Below are positions 21,798 to 32,400 of a stretch of DNA of 34,108 nt, piece after piece. The notes beneath the pieces are model-generated. The model worked only from the letters and a program-made list of their open reading frames with translations. It did no database searches and was not told the DNA's origin. This DNA comes from Bodo saltans (Eukaryota > Euglenozoa > Kinetoplastea > Eubodonida > Bodonidae). The DNA is taken from the NCBI GenBank assembly GCA_001460835.1, contig CYKH01001846.1:1-34108 (forward strand), read 5' to 3'. Both the position numbers and the translations under genes were made by a program. Each line of letters opens with the position of its first letter. Positions within the stretch are counted from its first letter, which is position 1.

Positions 21798-24700
21798 ATG
21801 AGTGTCTATCAAACCTTACTCATTCTTGTAATTCTCATCATTGCGAGTTGCTCGATCCACTTGGTAGCCGCCATCTCAGCCTCTGGCACAGTGAACGTCC
21901 CATGTGGCGTCTCCACTACCTACGGCCCTAGCATAGCAGCCGGCACGCAGCTCTTCCTCAGCAACTGCTACAACAGCACCGGCGCCACCAAAAACGGCAC
22001 GATGCTGATCGTGTCCATGACCGCCGCCACAGCAGCCGCCTCGTCCGGCCTCACCATCGTCGTGGAGAACAGCCAGCGCGTTGCGGTGCAGGTGTACGCG
22101 CTGCTCGCCGTCAACATATCGAACCTGCGGGTAGTGATACGCAACGTGTCCAACGACGCGGCCGAGCGAATCACTGGCAGCCTTGTGTGCTCGCCCGCCA
22201 GCTGCAAGCCACTGCTGGACATCTACAACTGCAGGAATCTTGTCAACGCAAGTATCAGCGTATCGGACGTGGTCCATGTCCGCAACAAGTCAGCGGTGTA
22301 CATCGAAGACATCCTGGCGCAGGTCACTGGGCTTCAGTTGTCTGTGTGGAACGTATCGGCAAGGTCGAACTCCGCTGTGGTCGGTGTCGACACGATTAAC
22401 GGCTCTGTGACGCTCAGCAGCATCTACCTCCAAGGGGTGTCACACTACGTTACATCCACGTCCAAAGGGGCCGTCATTTCTGTGTTCTTCGGCGATGTTC
22501 CCATGATCGAAGATACCAACGTGACGGTCACAAACAGTGGCATTAGCGGCGCGACGCCAACAACTTCCGGAGCCGTACTCTTCTCGGTCCAAGCTTCGAC
22601 TCTTGCGAGCAATTGTCACGTGTCGCTCACGAACATTTGGGCGCAAATGACTTCCACCTCATTCTCATCTGCCGTCACGTTTGTAAACGCTGCTGTCTCA
22701 GGAGCCTCGGTGAATGTGTTCAATTTTTCTGTCAACCAAACTGTGTTCAGCGTTACGGTTATTTATTTTGCCAACGCGACAGCAGCTGGTGGCTCTGTGT
22801 TCGTTGTTGACACAGCGATAGTTAGCTCCATCGCATCGGGCACAGCCAATCCCTGTCTTGCCATTGACGTGGCGTCATCGTCGATGACGGACTCAAGTTT
22901 CCAAGTGAGAAACGTCCAACTCTCAAGCACTGCTTCCGCATCTGAGCTCTTTCGCACCTATTTCAGTGCCGCCGTCGCCTCTCGGCAAGCGTCACTTATG
23001 AGCTGCAACGTCAGCATCACTGATTCCTCCACAACTGCGACGACTGGAGTTGCGTTGTTTCTCTACAACATATCGGCGAGAAACGTGCAGTTGTTTTTGA
23101 GCAACGTCGTGACAAGCACGTCCCAGTACATGGCACTTTTCTTTTACTATTTGCAGCCTGGTTCGATGAAGCTGAACTTGGTGGCAATGGACTGCTTTTT
23201 TTCAGGTCCCAACGCCCTCACCTTGGACTCGTCTGACGTTGCTGACTCAACGCTTGTACTGCTGTTTTCAACGTTGGTCGTCACCCAAAGCATCTACTTT
23301 GACACCGTCGTGTACGGCCTGTGCATCAGCTCTACCACGTTACGCAGCACTTCCATCACGATCATTGCCTCATCGATCAGCGGCCTGATGGTCGGCTCTT
23401 ACTTGGGACGCTCAATGGGCGTTGTGTTGTCCTCGTCCTTGGAGGATGGCACTGTGATCTCCGCACAGTGGACCTCGATAGGAAGTCCAGCTGGTCTCGT
23501 GGCAGTGCAGGACAGCACGATGAGCAACTCATCCGTTGTCGACGTTGGTGTCACCGCGAACTTTTCTGTGCGCCCGTCAGCCCACATGTCCGCAGTCGCC
23601 ATCTACAACATGATCATCTCCAGTGGGTGCGCCGTGATTGTGAGGCTTCCCCCTAGCGTCAGCATGTCCTCTGGGACGAATACTTACCCTGCCATCTACC
23701 TCAACACCCTCACCCTATCGAATCGATCGTCTGTGCGGATATTAGGTATCAGTAGTAGCAGCAGCCTCGTCACGTGGCCCAACAGTGGTGTTTGGCTGCA
23801 GACCTCCACTATCACCAGCAATAGCATCGTAGCGCTGTCGAGCTTGTTTTTCTGGTCAAACACCACCATCACCACTATCACCAATGTAGTTCAGGTGAGC
23901 TCGTGTGCGTTTTCTGGCGTTTCCTTTCTTAACATTTCGAACGTGACTGTTGTGGTGACAGCAACCAACCTCTCAACACGAGCGAGCACTTGGATAGTGG
24001 TAGGCCTCACTGTTAGCGTTACCAATTTTTCTGCAACCTCTATCTTGTCCTTTACCGGCATCTCCTGCGTCAACGACAACGGCATTAATAATAGCAGCAG
24101 CAGCAGCAGTGAGATCACAACAGTAGGAGGAGTTGTTGTGCCTCTGGGTGCGTGCGTTATGTTTGATCGAGCTCGCCTTGCGTCAGGAGCTGCAATCATT
24201 ATCGTTAGTGATCCCACGAAAAATCAGTCCTTGGGAAATAGGAACTCACTATTTTGGTCGATGATGGGCAATGACACAACAGCCACAGCAAACTACTACG
24301 CGTGGCTTTTTGTCAATCAGTCCAATATCGACAACAGCTCGATGACAGTCGAGCATGTTCGTTTGGTGGTGGTGGCCGTTGGAACGCCGAATATGACCAA
24401 TTCCGCTCCATTATCAGTTGTCGTCGCTTGCCAAATTTTCAACTCGACGTTTTCGAGTCGTATTCGCCTCACCCTCAATGACGTCGTTCTTCAAGGAGTA
24501 GCGCCCTCTACCGCTGCTGGCGCCTCCATTCTGTCCAAACTGCTAGATTTGCGTAGAGTAGATCTCCACAACACTAGTGCAACTGCACTGCCATTTGCGA
24601 ACATCTTTGTGGCAGAGTGTGCAACGTTGGATGCGTTGTTGTTTGTCTTCTCACAACAGTCGTCATTGCTCGACCCAACAACCATTGGCGTCACAAGCCT

Positions 24701-26857
24701 TGCCACTCCGACGCCTCTCACACTTCTCGCACTAAACGTTGAACGCTCGATCATGCGGACCTCTTCCCCATTGACTGCTGGGAACGACGGGGACAATCCA
24801 ACAAAAATGTCGGTCCTGCCAGCAGTCTCAATCACCGAGCTCGGCGCAAGTGCGTCTCTTGCATTTAACAGCGTTCAGTTCTTCGGATCTTCGTCGCTCA
24901 CCACATCATCATCAGTAGTTCTCTTTCAAGACACATTTCTCTCTCAGTTGTCATTGTCAAACTCTACGTTTAGTATCCCTTGGAGCATGAGTGGGACCAC
25001 AGCATTGGTTGTGCTGCAGAATGCAACCAGTGGTTTGACGAAAGCGGCGCTACAATCGACGACTGCGCTTACCTTTAACATCACGGTGGATAGATTGATG
25101 TTGTACGGTTTTAACTCCTTTGTCGATAGCGTTGGGACGGCAACGCGCAATGCCTCAGCGGTGACCCTTCAGTGCAGCTGGTGGGCACGACACGCCTTCT
25201 CAAGCCGCCTCGACCCCCTCACGTTAGCACTCCAAGGGCGAATCTTTCATGGAGCACGTAGCGTTGTGGCGGCGGCTTCGACACGCGTCTCCTCCGACGC
25301 TGCTGAAGTAGTCAAGAATTCAAGTGCTTGTGGAATGCATGATGTATTGGTAGACGTAGTTGGATCGTTGAGTGGGTCACATACTCCAAGCTTGTTGAGC
25401 TTGACAAAGACGCCTGGATCATCGTCGAAATCCAACACTGCGACAACTTCCACCTCTCTGATTCTATCAATCTCTCTGATCCCATCGTCACTCACTGGTT
25501 CAATGGCCAACAGTTCGACAGCCACTAAGGAAAACAGCTGTTCAAAATCCAACTCCATTAGCGCAACACCGACCTCGAGCCGCACATGGAGTCGTGTGTA
25601 TTCACGACGCTCAACATTCAGTCTGACTGCATCCGTGCCAACCTCCAGGAGTAACCTTTCGGCTTCCGCCTCAGTATCACGACCACGAGCTGCGGGTGCA
25701 TCGTCGTGGACGAGATCCCAGTCGCTCACGTCGTCTCCCCAAGTCAATCGCTCTTCATCACATCAGCTCACGCATCACTCTGCTACCCTCACGGAAACAA
25801 CCATCCACCTCCAAGATTCTTCACCAACGTTCAACGTCGCGTCCACTGCAACAAACGCCAGCACAAAAGACTCATCCATATCAGAGTCAAGAAGCAGCTG
25901 CGTACGATCTTTCACCAACACCACGACCCCTCAATTACTCCCATCTGCGACAAATCGACCAACAAGAACAGCAATCCTAACACCATCGAGGTCGCCACAG
26001 GCAACATTGCCCACTCTGTCGCTTGCACCGACAAAGACGCTCACCAATCAGATCCCACCCCAAAGCTTCGTCCTCGGAGCGGCGCGTGCAATCGAAGCCG
26101 CAGCATTTGTCGCTGCAGCAGGATCTCTCGTCGGTGGCGGTGCGGTAGGAGAAGCCGCCACCATTGCAGCGCTGTCGATGCTGACCTGCGGAGGGAAGAA
26201 GACGTGGGACTCCAACACAGGGCCTCAGCGGCTTGTGGTGTCGGTGTTCTACGACCTTGGCCCTGGGGCTGCCGTGGTTGGCAACATTGGAATTGTTGTC
26301 ATTGTGTTCTTGGCTCAGTATTTCATTGTGCGCATCGTGAGACATCGCAACGCTAACGCAGCAGGAAAATACGGCCATCGCAGCAGCACCATCGCATATG
26401 AAATCGACAAGGACCACCTCTCGCCTCGGCATATTCAAGAAGAACTTGCGTCGGAGATCGCAGCTCGTGTTCGCTTCCCGAGCATAGCATGGAGTGTCTT
26501 CACATTCCTGCTCCCGGGTATTCTGTTCAGTGCAATATCACTGTTGACCAGTGACAACGAAGATACCCTCTTCAGCTCGCATGAAACCTCTGGGCGTGCG
26601 ACTCTGGCCTCCGTCGTCATTTGTTTAAGTTTGTTGGCTGCTGCGGTCAGTGCACGGTCCATCTCTCAAGAGGTGTGGCCTGCAGTACACACAGTATCGA
26701 CATCGGAGGTTCTGTCAGAGCCGAATTTACCTCGGTGGTTTTTAGAGCGATTTGGTTTCTGGCTGCTACCGAGAGTGTCGTGGGAGACCAAGCTCCACAA
26801 GCTGCGGTGGTCATCGTTCTTCTCTTCCGTGGCGTCGACAGATGCGCTGTGGGTGCA

Positions 26858-27081
26858 ACCATTCCTCCAGCTGCAAGGGGCCATATTCTCACTGGTCGCT
26901 GCGATTCCCTTCCCAACGAGAGTGTGCGTGGTGCAGTTTGTGATTGCGATGCTGCTGATGTGTGTGCCCATCGCTGCCATTGTTTATTGGAAACTTCAGC
27001 TCCTTCGCCGTACCCCCAGCAATGCTCTCACTCTTATCACGAGCTTACTGTCTTTCGGTGTTCTGTTGTGCACGTGCATCT
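26858..27081 (+). repeat. 224-bp direct repeat, copy 1
   Basis: Begins ACCATTCCTCCAGCTGCAAG and abuts the second copy directly. It encodes the helix region IFSLVAAIPFPTRVCVVQF through LLSFGVLLCT. The length is not a multiple of three. Confidence 0.95.
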
Positions 27082-27305
27082 ACCATTCCTCCAGCTGCAA
27101 GGGGCCATATTCTCACTGGTCGCTGCGATTCCCTTCCCAACGAAGGTGTGCGTGGTGCAGTTTGTGATTGCGATGCTGCTGATGTGCGTGCCCATCGTTG
27201 CCATTGTCCATTGGAAACTTCAGCTTCTTCGCCGTACCCCTAGCAATGCTCTCACTGCTATCACGAGCTTACTGTCTTTTGGTGTACTGTTGTGCACGTG
27301 CATCT
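27082..27305 (+). repeat. 224-bp direct repeat, copy 2
   Basis: Repeats 26858-27081 with 12 substitutions, which give only four amino-acid changes (R to K, A to V, Y to H, L to A) when each copy is read in its own frame. The junction shares an AC dinucleotide. Confidence 0.95.
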
Positions 27306-28206
27306 ACGTAGAGGGGCCAGCGAGCTCACAGGCAGCTGCAGCAGATGCTCGAGATGGTCTTGGCTGGGCCTTGACTGTTTTCAGTGTCATCAAAACCATC
27401 CTCGCAGTCATCAGCGCTGCGGCAGAAAAGTTGGCACGACGAAATCGCAAGAAGCGGCTTGCGAAAGCATCTCTCGATCATCATCACGAGGACCTTAGCG
27501 CATCCACACATCACCAGCAACAGCGCACCATCGAGATGTGGGGATTGGACTTAGCCATGAATCTCCCCAACAACGAGCAGAGCACTCCTTCCGCTTCTGT
27601 TCTGCTGCATGACGATGTCATCAGCACCTGGCCGTCCCAGAGTGGCGGAGAAGGTGCGCTAGGACACGACATCAGCAACGCCACCGATGGTGACGCGGTT
27701 GCGATGCCGCCACCACCACAGATCACTCGCAACGTGCACTTGTTGGATGAGCGCATTGAACAAGTGGCGCACAGTGAACTTTTTACATTAGTGCGTGATG
27801 AAGGACTGCTTGAAGAACCGCAATGGAATCGATTGCAGACATTCACGCTGAAATTATTGATCACCCGAGCCGCCCGAGCTGCAAGGAGAGTGTAACCTTC
27901 CTGTGTCATTTGCGTGTCGTTCGGGGGTTTTTTACTATTACCAAGACAATGACGATTATTTTATTTTTTTTTTTGATTCATCCCATCACCGTCGATGTGC
28001 ACAAATCTTGCTGCGAGTTGCACACTGCCCGTTATTTTACACACTTCGCCCTCATGTTGCTGTGGATAAAATTTCTGTTTCAGTTGTTGTTCCTTTTTTT
28101 TTCTTTCGCGAAAATACGGCCGCTTTTTTCTCTGTTGACCCTATCCCTCATGTTGTGTGAGTTGTTGACTGCCGAACTTTCATTCGGTAAGAGTAACGTA
28201 TGAGCA

Positions 28207-28246
28207 GTGTGTGCGTGTGCGTGTGCGTGTGTGTGTATCGTGTGTG
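28207..28246. repeat. GT-rich microsatellite
   Basis: An imperfect GT/GTGC dinucleotide run of about 40 bases lies in the spacer after the longest gene copy. Confidence 0.85.
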
Positions 28247-28628
28247 AGTCTACGACAAGTTAATGACAACACTAATGACAAATAATCCCTGGAAGACATT
28301 TTTTTTTTTTGTTTTGTTGATTGATGTGAGGCCTCCCTATGCTTTGTTTGCCGAGAAAAGCCGCGAAAACACATGCACACAGTAAATGGATCATATTGAC
28401 GGGTTCATGTTTGCAAACATTATGTTGTTGAGGAGGCTTGTGGCGCACATTGTATGGGGTAAGAAGAAGCAAGAGCATGTCCAATGTACGTTCATCCTAC
28501 TTTTGGTTCCGAAAGAAATTCGTTTTTCATCTTCTTGTCAAATGTGCTTGCCGACCAAGGCGACCCCGTTCCTGGCTTCCCCAAACGCAAGACCGTTACC
28601 AGTTTAGTAACTCATTATTTTTTGGTTT

Positions 28629-28972
28629 ATGTCGGCATTTTGTTTGTCGTCCACTACTTCCTTCGCTAGTGCAAGTCGCGTTGTCAAATCAAAGCTCAAG
28701 GATGCCCTCAGGATAATTAACGTCGCGCTTTTTTTTGACTACAGCCAGCGCGTAACGGTCGTTCGGAGACACTCCATCCCGCATATCCTGCGCGCGATAT
28801 GTGTAAGAACCCTTTATTTGCCTGATATCAACGAAAGGGCAAGGTTTCTACTTGCGAAGATAGCACTTTAACATTTGCCTCCATTCTCGTGTCTGATTCA
28901 AGCGACGATGCGCGGAGGATGTTAGAGATTATTGTTGCGAGCATTTCAGAGTGCAAATATTGGCAGTTGTAA
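28629..28972 (+). pseudogene. Possible remnant of an unidentified, unrelated protein gene
   Basis: One frame, ending at 28871, reads KSKLKDALRIINVALFF, then RHSIPHILRAICVRT, then DINERARFLLAKIAL. From about 28868 a second frame reads LTFASILVSDSSDDARRM, then LEIIVASISECKYWQL, and stops at 28972. Both parts have an ordinary soluble, helical protein composition, unlike the Ser/Thr/Asn-rich array members, and they join across a single frame change. They could belong to a decayed helical-repeat protein, but I cannot name a family. Chance open frames in a spacer remain a real alternative. Confidence 0.3.
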
Positions 28973-29081
28973 ACAGGTGAGAGCAAGGGAAGGCTTTCGC
29001 GGCCATCAGCAAAATCTGCTCGCTTGATCGTTGTGATCTCTCGATTTGATTTTATCCCATCATCGTCGATGCGTGCACAGA

Positions 29082-29231
29082 CCGAGCCTCTCTCAAGCTG
29101 GGCAGATGGTGCAGTTCCGAGAGTTTACCCTTGCGAATACTACCGTTATCATTTTCCTGACCACACTGGAAGATTCGGGCGGCATCATTTCTGTGTGGAG
29201 CACCATAGTTGACCAATCCTCTACGCTCTGA
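29082..29231 (+). pseudogene. Small relic of the glycoprotein family
   Basis: One frame reads PSLSQAGQMVQF, then SGGIISVWSTIVDQSSTL before a TGA. This matches PSLPAAGQMLQL and SGGIISVWSCTIDESSHI at about 31797-31940 in the downstream gene. The match covers only about 49 codons of mid-ectodomain, without cap, CSWW motif or membrane module. It is a fragment left by deletion or by a failed segmental transfer. Confidence 0.65.
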
Positions 29232-29348
29232 GTACGCTGCCAATATTAATGTGGTCCCGTCGTTTGGAAGAGCAATGAGCAAAGATTACCGTGTGTAGCT
29301 AACCTGACCGTGTCGCGTTTTCTGCCTGCTTCAATTCTTAGTTGGGAC

Positions 29349-29423
29349 TTTTGCTTTGTTTTGTTTGTTTGTTTGTTTGTTCCCTTTTGATTTGCTGATT
29401 GCATTGTTATTCACTCACATTAG
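29349..29423 (+). promoter_or_regulatory. T-rich (TTTG)n tract and candidate acceptor
   Basis: A TTTG repeat with a short CCC interruption runs from 29349 to about 29395 and is followed by AG near 29422, with CAG at about 29457-29459. The ATG at 29465 follows. The tract is T-rich rather than pure pyrimidine, so it is a weaker acceptor signal than the one at 6119. Confidence 0.4.
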
Positions 29424-29464
29424 TACACTTGTGGACTCGAAATACGTCATTCTACTCAGCTGGC

Positions 29465-32400
29465 ATGCACAACATCGGGTCTGTGCTGCTTTTTTCGACG
29501 CTCCCCAGATTCGCGTTGACTCTTCTGTTTGCTCTAAGCTGTGTCCGCCCAACAGTTTTCACAAACGCCAGCACCACAAATACAGTCGTCGTTTGCGGAG
29601 TCACAAGCGAAATCGGGCCAATCGTCAAAAACGACTCCACATTTCTCATCCAGCGCTGCACGAACGTCAGTGGTACCGTGCTTGTTCTAAGCCCCTCCGT
29701 TGCTTCTGTGAATACCATTTCCGTTATCGTCGAGGACAGTCGCAATGTTGCAGTGAAGTTTGCGCCAAATAATGTGAGCATCACCATCGAAATGCTTCAA
29801 TTGTTTGCCAACAATGTCACAAATGACGAAGGCAAGCTGTCTCTTCCTGCGACATGCAGCCCTGCGCTATCGTCGACTAGCACATGCCTCCCGCTGCTGA
29901 GCATCTCTCACTGCGGGATTGTGACCAATGTACAGGTAGCGCTGAGCAACATGACCCACACGCGGAATCAGTCCGTGGTCAGTTTCACAAATATGTCGTC
30001 GTTGACCTCCGTGAGCATCGTGGCATCGAACATGTCCATGGAGGGAAAGGCGAACATGGTGACGATTGGAAATGTCAGCACTACCGTGTATGATTGCGTG
30101 GTGACCCTCACTGACGTGTTGTTTACACCGCTGCCTGTGCAAGTAGGCAACCCCTACCTCCCGTTGTCAATGATTCTGTTGACGCATACGCCGCTAGCGG
30201 GCCGTCTGCAATGGATTGTGAGGAATAGTACCATTCACAGCTTCTTGGGAGGCTCTTTTGCAGCAATGCGTTTGGAAAGTGTACCCTCCGCTGAAGATAG
30301 CACTTGGGTGGTGAGCTCAGTCAATGTTGTCGTTGCATCCCCTACCGTGAATGATGTCGCATCGATCTTCTCAACCTCTGACTCTCGTTTGCTCAAAGGT
30401 GCCGTTGAAGTCGAGAACATTGACACAACAGGGGACATCACGCTAGTGGCGTGGATCAACACGACCAGCATCGACCACATGTCCTTCCTTGTCTCCGCTT
30501 GTCGTCAAGTGGCCGCACAGTTTTTCCAAAATGCAACGGTGGACATGACAAATTTCATCTTTGTTGCGCAAGATATCACCAACGTTGCGGTGCAATTTAA
30601 CAATCGCACACCAAATCCAGCCAAAGCATCAACCAATCTGCCGTTGTTGTTCATTACAGCAGGGAGGAACGTGTCCAACGCAACCATCGTTTTGAAAGAC
30701 ATTGCGTTTGTCGGCACTGCATGTGCGAGTGTGGTCACACTAGCATATGTCGCGACCGCCACAGGTGTGCGAATGAGTTTAGACAACATCACCTCTGTGA
30801 AGAGCTCTGTCAACAGCACCGTAGTGACTCTCAGAAACATTACAGTTGATGCGCAGAACTGCTCTGTTCATGCAACATCCGTCTTCTTTTCAAGCGCTGC
30901 TGTTAGCAGTTCGCTGCTGCCCATGATTCTAGTCTCGAACATTCTGTCCATGCACGCATTCGCGCTGCTGATCAGTGATGTCACGGGGTGGCCGGCTGAG
31001 AATGGAATCGCCGCTATTTTCCTCCTAGGGGTAGCGATGTGCCAGACTTGCGTCATTAGTGTAAGTGATATCAACTTCGTCGGGCAACTCGGCACCAGTG
31101 TAGTAGTGGTATTCTCGCAGACAGTATTGGGAACGCAGTCCACTGCTTCCGCCGTCAACGTTACCGCAACAATGGCTGTCGTGCGTGCAATGCAGCTTGA
31201 ATCTTGTGTCGTGAAAGATTCTGCGTTTTCGTTAGATGGATTGCACCTTACATCGCCGGCTGATCGCATTTCCAACACGTCAGGTGGCTTTTTCGTGATC
31301 AACGACACATTTCAAAATTCAACTGTCATTGTTACCAGTGCCCACGTGCTTTCTGGGCCGGTTTGTTTTGGGTTTCTCGTGCACATGGACGATCAATCAG
31401 GGTTTCGTAATGTGAGTATCCGAATTTCAAACTCCACAGCGTCTGGTAATCACAGTACAGCGTTGTTTATTACTCGAACACTGTTGATCCGCTGTACAGT
31501 ATTGCTCGTGAATATCTCGTGTGTGACTCAGACCTTCGCCATTCAAATTGAAAAACTCCTTCCGCAGGTAGACACCGTTCAGTTTCTCGTGTCCGATTCC
31601 TACTTTGCCGCCGCGTTTCCTGTTTACCTTACCAGCGTCACCGCAACGACGTTCTCTCTCCTCGTTGTCGCGTCAACGCTGCATGTTCTTGATAGTGCCC
31701 TCGTGAACACCTACCTCGGTGGTCTCTACTGCTACCAAGGATCGTTTGTTGATAGTAACATCACATTTGCCTCAGTACGAACCATTTCAGATGTGCCGTC
31801 GCTGCCAGCAGCTGGTCAAATGCTCCAGCTCCAACAGACAACATTAAAGAACACGACACTGGTAGCCCAACTCAACTCCGTGGAAACATCGGGGGGCATC
31901 ATCTCCGTATGGAGCTGCACCATCGATGAATCCTCCCACATAACTGTCAGTGTGCTCGAGAACATCACGATCGCGCCTTCGTATGCTCGAGCTATTGTCT
32001 ATGTGTACCTCACGATAATTGCAAACCGTAGTAGCGTGGAAGTCATCCTTCCGAGAGCGGCTCGCATGATCAGCGGCTCCGCAGCGTTTGGTGCGCTGTA
32101 CTTTGACGCAAACACCGTCGTGGGTTCGTCGCTGTTGCGATTCGCCGCAACAGCAGAATCTATGTCTGTGTTTGAATGGCCCAACAACGTGGCGTGGCTC
32201 CTGAGCACGAGCGTGGTGGAGAACAGTAGTTTCGAGTTAGCGGGGCTCTCAGCGATGACAAGTTCCGCAGCAGTGATATTGTTCTTTGATTGCACCGTGA
32301 GAAGCAATTCTCGGTTTTTGCTCGAGAACGTCGAGTTGTCCTCGGCCAGCACCAGTGGCGGCGGAGGGCTTAGCTCCTCAATTGGCGTTAGCATCTTCAA

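Larger units (their letters stand above)
21798..27895 (+). pseudogene. Longest type II giant membrane glycoprotein, frame broken by tandem duplication
   Basis: The ATG at 21798 starts a clear signal peptide (MSVYQTLLILVILIIASCSI), then the cap (TVNVPCGVSTTYG, IVVENSQRVAVQ, NVSNDA). The ectodomain is a few hundred residues longer than in its sisters, with many N-x-S/T sites and an Asn-Ser run near 24085-24112. CSWWARH is at codons ~1126-1132 (25173-25193). A Ser/Thr stalk of about 300 residues leads to the type II module at 26166 (MLTCGG, TWDSNTGPQR, SVFYDLGPGAA). The motif FCEPxLPxWF of its sisters is LSEPNLPRWF here, so the Cys is lost. The first frame stays open to 27167, but its last ~30 residues are out-of-frame sequence created by a 224-bp tandem duplication (26858-27305). 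After the duplication, the second frame restores the last helix and the tail QWNRLQTFTLKLLITRAAR, ending at 27895. The first frame alone would give a 1,789-residue protein lacking the final helix and tail. Confidence 0.8.
27896..29081. other. Long spacer with T-tracts and a GT repeat
   Basis: Several T-runs (near 27960-27975, 28093-28105 and 28299-28312) and a GT-rich microsatellite (28207-28246) occur here. No intact gene is recognised. The right part (28629-28972) may be the remnant of an unrelated gene and is listed separately. Confidence 0.6.

Noticed and set aside
27896-29464. tRNA or other classical RNA gene in the long spacer
   Set aside because: I saw no cloverleaf or paired A and B boxes; hairpins and T-runs alone are not enough.
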